This document shows positions 24,157-32,900 of a stretch of 59,113 bases of DNA, in pieces. The translations under genes and the position numbers were made by a program. Position 1 is the first letter of the stretch, and each line of letters opens with the position of its first letter. The notes below the pieces were generated by a model that saw nothing but the letters and a program-made list of their open reading frames with translations, was not told the DNA's origin and ran no database searches. Source of the DNA: Afipia sp. (GTDB taxonomy: Bacteria; Pseudomonadota; Alphaproteobacteria; Rhizobiales; Xanthobacteraceae). The stretch lies in NCBI GenBank assembly GCA_024707075.1, contig JANQAK010000005.1, forward strand, positions 165,362 through 224,474. Direction: 5' to 3'.

Positions 24157-24564
24157 GTGAGATACATCTATCAGGCTGTCGAGCGCATACCCAAGCCGCT
24201 CAGCAACGGCGTCGTCTATCACAGCGAAGAATTTGAGGTCGGCGCGCTGCTCTGCGCCTGCGGCTGCGGTCATCGCGTCAGCCTCTTGGTGCCGGACAGT
24301 CATCAGATTACGTCGGAAGGCGGCATGGCCACGGTTCGCCCGTCCATCGCTGTGTGCGACGCGCCCTGCAAGTCGCACTATTACATCAGCGCCGGCCGGG
24401 TCGAGTGGCTACCGGCTTTCTCGGACGCTATGGCAGTGTCGGTTATGCGCGGCCAAATCGCCCGGCATGCCGTTCGTGATGCGAAGGCGCAGTCTTGGGG
24501 CAGCCGAGTCCGGGCCGCGGTCGCGAGAGTATACCACAAATTTAGATCGATCCTGCGGATCTGA
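24157..24564 (+). CDS. DUF6527 family Cys/His protein
   Basis: 135 residues from GTG 24157 (an upstream TTG at 24139 overlaps the E1 stop). The family pattern is clear: Cys-Ala-Cys-Gly-Cys-Gly-His (33-39), Val-Arg-Pro-Ser-Ile (60-64), Cys-Asp-Ala-Pro-Cys-Lys-Ser-His-Tyr-Tyr-Ile (67-77), then Gly-x-Val-Glu-Trp. The Cys/His set suggests zinc binding. DUF6527 proteins recur beside multiubiquitin and ThiF genes; role unknown, with E3-like adaptor, deconjugase or target as open options. No JAB peptidase is encoded here, so if deconjugation exists this protein is the candidate. Confidence 0.8.
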   Translation: MRYIYQAVERIPKPLSNGVVYHSEEFEVGALLCACGCGHRVSLLVPDSHQITSEGGMATVRPSIAVCDAPCKSHYYISAGRVEWLPAFSDAMAVSVMRGQIARHAVRDAKAQSWGSRVRAAVARVYHKFRSILRI

Positions 24565-24576
24565 ATTCCGTGTAGT

Positions 24577-24646
24577 TGACGTGCTTCCCCGATTTCAGCG
24601 GGTCACAAATTAGGCTCGGCTTTGCTTATTTAAGGGGAGCACGTCA
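24577..24646. repeat. inverted repeat after the ubiquitin-like operon
   Basis: TGACGTGCTTCCCC (24577-24590) and GGGGAGCACGTCA (24634-24646) pair with one bulged base, with a 43-nt loop. It starts 13 bp after the last gene. It could be a Rho-type stall site, a small mobile-element relic, or the island/ICE junction. There is no U tract. Confidence 0.6.
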
Positions 24647-24773
24647 GTGCGGTTAGTAACGTCCGCTATCCTCGCGGCGGCCAATGTCCGCAACTGGACC
24701 GTGGCAGGACGCGGCTCCTATTTTCGGCATGTCCGGTCACCGACGAGAATCGGACGTTCGTGTCATAGCGGCT

Positions 24774-24821
24774 CCTCCCTTTGGGAGGCCACGCTCTAGT
24801 CGCCGAGCGTGGCTCGGCGAC
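24774..24821. repeat. two adjacent perfect hairpins upstream of ardC
   Basis: CCTCCC-TTT-GGGAGG (24774-24788) and GTCGCCGAGC-GTG-GCTCGGCGAC (24799-24821). They lie in a 438-bp region without a gene between DUF6527 and ardC. Tandem short-loop hairpins like these occur at origins and recombination sites, but no function is shown here. Confidence 0.55.
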
Positions 24822-24945
24822 CGGAGCCGCCCGCCACGGCGTCTCCGCCCATTCGGGTGACGATCGTTGCCGCAAACGCGGCCGCGATCTCCTGCGTCAC
24901 GTGTGAATCCGGCGCGATGGAGAGCGAGAGTGCGGACCAGATTCG

Positions 24946-24993
24946 CCGCGACGGGTTGAGAGTCGGGAGAGAGGCTTCCGGCGCCCGTCGCGG
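24946..24993 (+). promoter_or_regulatory. structured leader, family 1, copy 1 (before ardC)
   Basis: A 10-bp perfect stem CCGCGACGGG/CCCGTCGCGG enclosing a loop with GAGTCGGGAGAGAGG. The hairpin ends 9 bp before the ardC start, so it would cover or present the ribosome binding site. Two related copies lie before parB and the helicase gene. Confidence 0.7.
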
Positions 24994-25002
24994 AGAATCG
25001 CG

Positions 25003-25953
25003 ATGTCCAGACAGATCTCGCAGGCGCGCGCCGGCCAGGACCGGGCGAGCCTTTACACCGACATCACCGACAAGATCATCGCCGAGCTTGAAGCCGGGCG
25101 TGTGCCATGGGTGCAGCCATGGGGCACCGCGGCTGCGAAGGCGGCGCTGGCGATGCCGCGTAACGCCACGACGCAGCGCCGGTACTCCGGCATCAACGTG
25201 CTGATCCTGTGGGGCGCCGTTATCGAACGGGGCTTTGCCGGCCAAAGCTGGTTGACCTTCCGCCAGGCGCTCGGCCTCGGCGGCCATGTCAGAAAGGGCG
25301 AGCGCGGCACCACTGTGGTCTATGCTGATCGTTTCACGCCGGAGGACGAACGCCGGCGCGCAGCGGAGACCGGGGAGGAGCCGGGCGCGATTCCTTTCCT
25401 CAAACGCTTCACTGTCTTTAACACCGATCAATGCGACGGCTTGCCCGAGGAGATCGCCGCGTCGGCTGTCCCGCCACCGCCGGACGAGATCGAGCCGCAG
25501 GCCGAGACCCTGATCGCCACGACCGGGGCGGATTTCCGCGTCGGCGGTGCGCGCGCTTATTATCATGTCACGGGTGACTTCGTGCAGGTGCCGCCGCCGG
25601 GCGCGTATTTCGAGCCGATCAATTGGCACCGCACCGCCTTCCATGAACTCGGCCATTGGACCGGCGCGGCCGGTCGGCTCAAGCGCGATCAATCCGGATC
25701 GTTCGGCTCGAAATCCTACGCGCGCGAAGAGCTGGTCGCGGAAATGGCCGGCGCGTTCGTCTGCGCCTCGCTCGGCATCGTGCCGACCGTGCGCCACGCC
25801 GATTACATCGGCTCCTGGCTGGAGGTGCTGCGCGAGGACGACCGCGCCGTGGTCCGCGCGGCAAGCGCCGCATCGAAGGCGTCCGATTTCCTGCTCGCGT
25901 TCCAGCCGCACGCCATCGACGTCGGCACCGAGGGCAACGAGGAAGCCGCGTGA
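25003..25953 (+). CDS. ardC: ArdC family antirestriction protein
   Basis: 316 residues. The N-terminal ssDNA-binding domain starts Leu-Tyr-Thr-Asp-Ile-Thr-Asp-Lys-Ile-Ile-Ala-Glu-Leu-Glu-Ala-Gly and includes Pro-Trp-Val-Gln-Pro-Trp. The C-terminal metallopeptidase-like domain has His-Glu-Leu-Gly-His (about 214-218) and Tyr-Ala-Arg-Glu-Glu-Leu-Val-Ala-Glu. ArdC protects incoming single-stranded DNA from restriction during conjugation. It opens the ICE backbone and has the structured leader just upstream. ATG 25003 is the first start of the conserved domain. Confidence 0.92.
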   Translation: MSRQISQARAGQDRASLYTDITDKIIAELEAGRVPWVQPWGTAAAKAALAMPRNATTQRRYSGINVLILWGAVIERGFAGQSWLTFRQALGLGGHVRKGERGTTVVYADRFTPEDERRRAAETGEEPGAIPFLKRFTVFNTDQCDGLPEEIAASAVPPPPDEIEPQAETLIATTGADFRVGGARAYYHVTGDFVQVPPPGAYFEPINWHRTAFHELGHWTGAAGRLKRDQSGSFGSKSYAREELVAEMAGAFVCASLGIVPTVRHADYIGSWLEVLREDDRAVVRAASAASKASDFLLAFQPHAIDVGTEGNEEAA

Positions 25954-26022
25954 TGCGTTCGCCTTCTACCTCAGCCGTTCGTCGTTGCGGCGCGCTTGAG
26001 AGTGAGAGGAGGGCCGGGGTGT

Positions 26023-26073
26023 CCGCGACGGGTTGGAGGTCGAGAGAGAGAGTCTTTCGGCCGCCCGTCGTGG
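26023..26073 (+). promoter_or_regulatory. structured leader, family 1, copy 2 (before the ParB gene)
   Basis: CCGCGACGGG/CCCGTCGTGG (one G-T wobble relative to copy 1) enclosing GGTCGAGAGAGAGAG. It ends 10 bp before the ParB-like start. The wobble keeps the pairing, a sign of selection on structure. Confidence 0.7.
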
Positions 26074-26083
26074 AGTGATCGAC

Positions 26084-28206
26084 ATGGCCACAGCCGTTCA
26101 GAAGATCAAACTCAGTCCCTCGCGCGACATCCCCTTCAACAAGCTGGTCTTGAGCCAGTCCAACGTCCGGCGCGTGAAAGCCGGCGTCTCGATCGAGCAA
26201 TTGGCGGAGAGCATCGCACTTCGCACGTTGTTGCAAAGCCTGAGCGTCCGGGCGGTCCTCGACGAAGACGGCAAGGAGACCGGCATGTTCGAGGTACCGG
26301 CCGGCGGCCGGCGCTATCGCGCTCTTGAGCTGCTGGTGAAGCAGAAGCGCATGACGAAGACGCAGCTTGTGCCTTGCGTGATCCGTGACGACGGTCTCGC
26401 CGAGGACGACTCCTGGCTGAGAACGATGAGCGGGTCGGTCTGCATCCGCTCGACCAGTTCCGCACGTTCAAGCTGCTGCGTGATGGCGGCATGAGCGAGG
26501 ACGACATCGCCGCACGGCACTTCGTGTCGTCGGCGATCGTCAAGCAGCGGCTGCGTCTCGCATCGGTATCCCCGAAGTTGCACGAGGTCTATGCCGAGGA
26601 CGGCATGACGCTCGAACAGTTGATGGCGTTCTCGGTCACCGCCGATCAGGCGCGCCAGAAGCAGGTCTGGGACAATGTCAGCCGCTCCCAACTCGACGAG
26701 CCGTACCAGATCCGGCGAATGTTGACGGAGAACACCGTCCGCGCTTCCGACCGTCGCGCCCAGTTCGTCGGGCTCGATGCCTATGAGCAGACCGGTGGCG
26801 CCGTCATGCGCGACCTGTTCGAACACGATGACGGCGGTTGGCTGCAGGATGTGCCGCTGCTCGATCGCCTCGTCACCGAGAAGCTGAAGGCGCAGGCCGA
26901 AATTATCGCCACGGAAGGCTGGAAGTGGATCTCGGTGGCGGTCAATTTCCCCTATGGCCACACCGACGGCCTGCGCGAGCTGGAGGGTCTACCGGCAGAT
27001 CTCAGCGACGACGAACGTGCGTCGATCGAGGCGTTGAAGGCCGAGTACGACAAGCTCGAGGTCGAATACGCCGAAGCCGACGAACTGCCCGACGAGATCG
27101 ATCAACGGCTCGGCGAGATCGAGGCCGCGCTGTCCGCCTTCGATGCCCGGCCGGTGATCTACGATCCGGCCGATATCGCACACGCCGGCGTCTTCGTCAG
27201 CATCGATGACGAAGGCGCACTTTTCGTCGATCGCGGTTATGTCCGACCGGAGGATGAAGCACCCGTCGGCGTCAGCGCCGAGCCGGAATCCGATATCGGC
27301 AGTGACAACGCTGACGGTGGCGAGGCCAAGGTTGCGGTCCAACGCGCCGTCATCACGGTCGGCGGCGTGCCGGCTGAACCGGAGGATGACGAGGACGACG
27401 CGATCAAGCCGCTGCCGGATCGGCTCATGACCGACCTGACCGCGCATCGGACGCTGGCGTTGCGCGATGCTTTCGCGACCCACCCGTCGGTGGCTTTTGT
27501 GGCGGTGCTGCACAACTTCGTGCTGGCGACGTTCTATCGCTTCGCGTCATCGAGCGGGTGTCTGGAAATCGCGGTTCGCTCCCCGACGCTTCCCGCCCAG
27601 GCGCCGGGATTGAATGACAGCGCCTCGGCCAAGGCGATTGATGCGCGTCACGATACGTGGAAGGCGCGATTGCCGAAGGAGGATGGCAGACTCTGGGATG
27701 CGCTGCTGGCTTTCGACGCGACCGATCAGACATCGCTGCTTGCACATTGCGCCTCGCTCAGTGTTAACGCGCTCTACGAGCCGGCCAATCGCTACAACGA
27801 AGGCCGCGTCTCCGCGCATGGCGTTCGCCGCAGGCTCGACCAGGCCGACGTCCTGGCGCGCGCCGTCAATCTCGACATGGCGGCGGCGGGCTGGAAGACC
27901 GGCGTGGACAACTATCTCGGCCGTGTCACCAAGCCCCGCATTCTCGAAGCGGTGCGCGAGGCGAAGGGCGAGCCGTCGGTGCAGCTCATCGACCACCTCA
28001 AGAAGGGCGACATGGCCCGCGAGGCCGAGCGCCTGCTGGAAGGCACGGGCTGGCTGCCCGAACCGCTGCGGCTCTCCGAGGCGGGCACCGAAGCGGGTGG
28101 CGATGCTGCGCCTGCCGAAGCTGACGCGCTGCCCGAGTTCCTCGCCGACGACGAGGAGCAAGTCGACCTCGACGAAGATCGGCCGGATGTCATCGCCGCC
28201 GAATGA
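26084..28206 (+). pseudogene. ParB/RepB-like partition protein with a 1-nt deletion
   Basis: The N-terminal ParB nuclease-like fold (Asn-Val-Arg-Arg ... Ile-Glu-Gln-Leu-Ala-Glu-Ser-Ile, then Val-Pro-Ala-Gly-Gly-Arg-Arg-Tyr-Arg-Ala-Leu) is in the first frame. Near 26412 one base is missing, and the expected Glu-Asn-Asp-Glu-Arg ... Leu-His-Pro-Leu-Asp-Gln-Phe-Arg continues in a second frame that holds the HTH (Ala-Arg-His-Phe-Val-Ser-Ser-Ala-Ile-Val-Lys-Gln-Arg-Leu) and a long C-terminal domain to 28206. The whole is about 708 residues. Such large ParB-like proteins are standard on Rhizobiales ICEs and plasmids and may act in ICE maintenance. ATG 26084 follows the family 1 leader. Confidence 0.85.
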
Positions 28207-28270
28207 GTCATGACCGCGGGGCGGCGACAGCCGCTCCGCATCCTTCCGCACATCCCCAATCCCATCCATC

Positions 28271-28305
28271 GGCCCGGCCCCCGCGAACACGGGACACGCC
28301 GGGCC
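28271..28305. terminator. hairpin between the ParB and DUF6878 genes
   Basis: GGCCCGG/CCGGGCC with an inner CCCG/CGGG stem, in the 122-bp gap. A TTC tail follows. It could be a weak terminator or an mRNA end. Confidence 0.45.
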
Positions 28306-28328
28306 TTCATCGTATCAGGAGAACCATC

Positions 28329-28805
28329 ATGACTGACGACACCCTCGCGCCGATCCCGACGCCCGATCCGACCGCGTGGTTCGCACAGGAGCAGGACTAT
28401 GTGAAACGCTGCGACTCGGTCCGTCCCGCGAACAAGACGGCATTGTTTGATGCGTTTGTCGGAGCCGGCATCACCACCGTCGTCGTGACCTTCGACGGCT
28501 GTGGCGATAGCGGCCAGATCGAAGATGTCACTGCGAAAGCAGGCGATCACTATGCCAATCTGCCCTCGCTCGATGTGGAGATCGCGCGTGCCGATTGGGA
28601 CAGTGTCGAGATCGCGCGCGTCACGCTGCCGATCCGGGACGTCATCGAAGAACTCGCCTACGACCTCCTCCGGCAAACCCATTGCGGTTGGGAAAACAAC
28701 GACGGTGCCTATGGCGAGTTCACTTTCGACGTTGCGGAACGGACGATCACGCTCGACTACAACGAGCGATACATGTCGTCCGAAAATTACACTCATCAAT
28801 TTTGA
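28329..28805 (+). CDS. DUF6878 family ICE protein
   Basis: 158 residues. Family landmarks are Val-Arg-Pro-Ala-Asn-Lys-Thr-Ala-Leu-Phe-Asp-Ala, Val-Val-Val-Thr-Phe-Asp-Gly-x-Gly-Asp-Ser-Gly-Gln-Ile-Glu, and Gly-Trp-Glu-Asn-Asn-Asp-Gly-Ala-Tyr-Gly-Glu-Phe near the C-terminus. Function unknown. Widespread on conjugative elements of Rhizobiales and Sphingomonadales. The ATG at 28329 has AGGAG upstream. The next gene follows after 10 bp. Confidence 0.8.
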   Translation: MTDDTLAPIPTPDPTAWFAQEQDYVKRCDSVRPANKTALFDAFVGAGITTVVVTFDGCGDSGQIEDVTAKAGDHYANLPSLDVEIARADWDSVEIARVTLPIRDVIEELAYDLLRQTHCGWENNDGAYGEFTFDVAERTITLDYNERYMSSENYTHQF

Positions 28806-28815
28806 GGAGGGAGTA

Positions 28816-29181
28816 ATGGGACATCCTTATCATCACGCGCTGTCCTCGGTGCGGAAATGGGGTGGTGACGCCGCCGACTATCTGCCGCTTCATCAGTGGT
28901 TCGACGAGTCGAAGGCGATCACCGCGGATTTCCGCCACCGCGCGCTGCGCCATCACGCCGAAGGCATCTTCATGCTGGAGCGTTTCTTCGGTGCGACGAT
29001 CACGATCTCGACCGGCCGTGTCGTCCCGGTCCGGTTGATCGGCGAACAGCACGTCATCGAGGATCTCGGATTCATTCCGGGCTTCGCCGATTGGGTTCGC
29101 TGTATCCGCCCCGAACCTTGGATGGGCCGGGCCCAGCCCATCCACCGTCAGGTCGATCCGTTCGCGGTCACATCCGCCTGA
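28816..29181 (+). CDS. DUF6915 family ICE protein
   Basis: 121 residues: Gly-His-Pro-Tyr-His-His-Ala-Leu-Ser-Ser-Val, Trp-Phe-Asp-Glu-Ser-Lys-Ala, Asp-Phe-Arg-His-Arg-Ala-Leu-Arg-His-His-Ala-Glu-Gly, and Asp-Leu-Gly-Phe-Ile-Pro. Several conserved His and Asp residues hint at metal binding. Function unknown. GAGGAGGG gives a good ribosome binding site, and it is probably co-transcribed with the preceding gene. Confidence 0.8.
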   Translation: MGHPYHHALSSVRKWGGDAADYLPLHQWFDESKAITADFRHRALRHHAEGIFMLERFFGATITISTGRVVPVRLIGEQHVIEDLGFIPGFADWVRCIRPEPWMGRAQPIHRQVDPFAVTSA

Positions 29182-29212
29182 CCCTACCCCGCCAACTCAA
29201 ACCTTGCGAAAC

Positions 29213-29237
29213 GCCCGGCCACCGCGCCGGGCTTTCG
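29213..29237 (+). terminator. intrinsic terminator after DUF6915
   Basis: GCCCGGC-caccgc-GCCGGGC followed by TTTCGCTTT. The rest of the gap to 29455 shows no gene. Confidence 0.65.
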
Positions 29238-29455
29238 CTTTCAAGACGGCGGCGGAACGACACCGCGCCGCCCCCTTCGTGCCCCCGCAACGACCTCTGA
29301 CCTGATGCCGCCGCGGTGTGCCGGGTCTGGACGCGGCGGTTCGCAGGTCAACGGGCAAGCCGTTTCCCCATCGCCGAGCGCGATGGGTGACCCGCGATCC
29401 TGATCCGCGTCCGGCGACCTGCTCACCGCAACGGGGCAATCAGGAGGCGATCGCG

Positions 29456-29779
29456 ATGTGCAGGGTTCTCAACAAGCGGCATTCGGGCGTTCCGGCTGGC
29501 GCCGTCTATATCGGCCGCGGCAGCAAGTGGGGCAATCCGTTCCGGATCGGCCCGGACGGCGACCGCGCGACCGTCATTGCGAAATACGAACGCTGGCTGC
29601 GCGACCAGCATCATCTGCTGCGTGCGCTCGATGAGCTGCGCGGCCGCGATCTCGTTTGCTTCTGCGCACCACTCGCGTGCCACGGCGATCTGTTGCTGTG
29701 GCTCGCCAATGCATCGCGCGAAGATCGGATCGCATGGTGGCGCGGCCGCATCGATCGTCGCGCATGGACGTGCGGATAA
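29456..29779 (+). CDS. DUF4326 domain protein
   Basis: 107 residues matching DUF4326: Val-Tyr-Ile-Gly-Arg-Gly-Ser-Lys-Trp-Gly-Asn-Pro-Phe, Tyr-Glu-Arg-Trp-Leu-Arg, Leu-Arg-Gly-Arg-Asp-Leu-Val-Cys-Phe-Cys-Ala-Pro-Leu-Ala-Cys-His-Gly-Asp. The Cys and His cluster may bind a metal. Common on phages and mobile elements. Function unknown. CAGGAGG precedes the ATG at 29456. Confidence 0.85.
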   Translation: MCRVLNKRHSGVPAGAVYIGRGSKWGNPFRIGPDGDRATVIAKYERWLRDQHHLLRALDELRGRDLVCFCAPLACHGDLLLWLANASREDRIAWWRGRIDRRAWTCG

Positions 29780-29851
29780 TCGCGCGCGCCATCGCTCTGC
29801 GCGGGCGGCGCGCCTTTCCCGACACCGCGCCATGAGAGGGAGAGTCCGGCC

Positions 29852-29909
29852 GGGACGGGTTTGAGCCGGCGAGGTCGAGAGAGAGCGCCGCGCGGCTCGA
29901 CCCGTTCCC
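29852..29909 (+). promoter_or_regulatory. structured leader, family 1, copy 3 (before the helicase gene)
   Basis: GGGACGGGT/ACCCGTTCCC with one bulge, continued by GAGCCG/CGGCTC, enclosing GAGGTCGAGAGAGAG. The arms differ from copies 1 and 2 but still pair, and the loop core is the same. It ends 18 bp before the ATG. Confidence 0.7.
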
Positions 29910-29927
29910 GCTCTCCCGAGGCTTCTC

Positions 29928-32900
29928 ATGACAATATCTTCCACATCCGTGGCCGCCATCGCGGCCGCGCGATCGCCTGCTTTGCCGGCCGATCCCGCCA
30001 CCCGCATCGCGGCTGCTGCCCGGCTGATCCTTCCCCATCTCGAGCGTGGTCAGCGCATCGACGCCGCCAATCTTCGCGCTGCGATGTATGCGGCCTGTGG
30101 CGGCACCGACTCCGAGGGCGTCTGGGACTGGAAGTCTGCCTACGACACCTGCGAGGCCGCGACGGTGTTGTTCCTCCGTAAATTTACCCCCGCGCTCCGC
30201 GCCCGGGCCGCGTCGCCTGCGGCCATGCTGCCGATGCTGGCGAAGGTTGCCGGCCTTCTCCCCACCCACACGCGGCGCTCTGAAGAGAGCGAAGCGTTTC
30301 AGCAGTTCTCGACTCCGATTCCGCTCGGGCTTGCGGCCTCGATCGCAGCCGCGATCACACCCTCCGAAATCGTGCTCGAACCGTCGGCCGGCACGGGCCT
30401 TCTTGCGATCCTCGCGGAATTGTCAGGCGCTTCGCTCGTGCTCAACGAACTCGCCGATGCTCGCGCCTCGCTTCTCTCACTGCTCTTTCCTGCCGTTCCC
30501 GTCACCCGCTTCGATGCGGCGCATATCGACGATCATCTCGATGCCGGCATCACGCCGAGCGTCGTGCTGATGAACCCGCCATTCTCGGCGGTCGCACATG
30601 TTGATCGCCGTATGGCCGACGCGGCACTGCGTCATATCTCCTCGGCGCTGGCGCGGCTCGCCGATGGCGGTCGTCTGGTCGCCATCACAGGCGCGAATTG
30701 CGCACCGGATAGTCCGGTGTGGCGCGATGCGTTCGTCGGCTTGCAGGAGCGTGGGAGGATCGTGTTCTCGGCCGCGATCGACGGGGCGGTCTATGCCAGG
30801 CACGGCACGACCATGGACACGCGCCTGACCGTGATCGACAAGCGCACGGCTGACGATCCGACCGCGTTTCCAGCTTCGCCCGGTCTCGCGCCGGACGTCG
30901 CCACGTTGCTGGGCTGGATCGCCGAACGCGTGCCGCCGCGGCTGCCGATCACGGCCCCGCTGGCCAGCCCGATCATCGTTCGATCGGTGGCTCCCCGCAC
31001 ATCGCGTCCTGTCGTCTCGCGCCCTTCCTCTATTCCGGCGACGGTTCCCGAACCCAAAGCGATCGAGCTTGCTTATGAGGTCATCGATTGGAAACCGGTT
31101 GAGGGCGGCGGCATCAGCGATGCGCTGTATGAAGAATACGGATTGCAGTCGATCCGGATTCCCGGTGCGTGCGCGCATCCGACCAAACTCGTGCAATCGG
31201 CGGCGATGGCCTCGGTCGCGCCGCCGCAACCGAGCTATCGGCCGCATCTTCTCGCCAACACCGCGTCGGACGGATTACTGTCCGATGCTCAGCTTGAATC
31301 CGTTATCTATGCCGGCGAGGCGCATACCCGTTTTCTTGCGGGATCATGGACGGTCGATGAGACCTGGGACATTGTCTCTGCCGCATCCGACGACGCCGAA
31401 CATGCTGTCCGTTTCCGCTGCGGTTGGTTCCTCGGCGACGGCACCGGCGCCGGCAAGGGCCGGCAGGCCGCGGGCATCGTGCTCGACAACTGGTTGAAGG
31501 GCCGCCGCCGTGCGGTCTGGATCTCTAAATCCGACAAGCTGATCGAGGATGCCCAGCGCGACTGGTCGGCGCTCGGCATGGAGCGCCTGCTGATCACACC
31601 GCTGTCGCGCTTCCGCCAGGGCACGCCAATCCGTCTGGAACAGGGCGTCCTTTTTACCACCTATGCCACGCTACGCTCCGATGCGCGGGACGAGAAGGTA
31701 TCGCGGGTCAGACAGATCGTGGAATGGTTGGGCGCCGATTTCGACGGCGTCATCATCTTCGACGAGTCTCACGCGATGCAGAACGCCGCTGGCGGGAAGG
31801 GTGAGCGCGGCGATGTTGCCGCCTCGCAGCAGGGCCGGGCCGGGCTTCGCCTGCAACATGCGTTGTCGAACGCGCGCGTCGTCTATGTCTCGGCGACCGG
31901 CGCCACCACGGTGCACAATCTCGCCTATGCCCAACGTCTCGGGCTCTGGGGCGGCGAGGACTTTCCGTTTGCGACGCGCGCTGAGTTCGTCGAGGCGATC
32001 GAGGCGGGCGGCGTCGCGGCGATGGAAGTGCTCGCGCGCGACCTCAAGGCACTCGGGCTTTATGCGGCCCGCTCACTCTCCTACGACGGCGTCGAATACG
32101 AACTGGTCGAACATAAGCTCACTGACGAACAGATCCGCATCTACGACGCCTATGCCGGTGCCTTCAGCGTCATCCATAACAATCTCGACGCCGCCATGAA
32201 GGCCGCGAACATCACCGGCGCCACCGGCACGCTGAACGCACAGGCCAAGTCGGCCGCCCGGTCCGCGTTTGAATCGGCAAAGCAGCGCTTCTTCAATCAT
32301 CTGATCACCGCGATGAAGACGCCGTCGCTGATCGCGTCAGTCGAGCGTGATCTGAAAGCCGGCCACGCCGCCGTGATCCAGATCGTCTCGACCGGCGAGG
32401 CGCTGATGGAACGGCGCCTGGCCGAAATCCCGACCGAGGAATGGGGTGACGTCCAGGTCGACATCACGCCGCGCGAATACGTGCTGGATTATCTCGCGCA
32501 CTCATTCCCGACGCAGCTCTATGAGCCGTTCACCACCAGCGAGGGCGATCTGTCGTCGCGGCCGGTGTTCCGAGATGGTCAACCGGTGCAATGCCGGGAC
32601 GCGGTCGCGCGTCGCGAACGGCTGATCGAGAAACTGGCGTCGCTGTCACCCGTCCACGGCGCGCTCGACCAGATCGTGCAGCGTTTCGGTACGGACATGG
32701 TGGCGGAGGTCACCGGCCGTTCGCGGCGCATCGTCCGCAAGCGCGGGGGCGATGGCATCGATCGTCTCGTGGTGGAGAACCGTGCCGGGTCCGCCAATCT
32801 CGGCGAGACCCAGGCGTTCATGGATGACGTCAAGCGTATCCTGGTGTTCTCGGACGCGGGCGGCACGGGACGCAGCTATCACGCCGAACTTTCGGCGAGG

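Noticed and set aside
29182..29455. Gene between DUF6915 and DUF4326
   Set aside because: Frames there lack a ribosome binding site and show random composition; a terminator hairpin is the only clear element.
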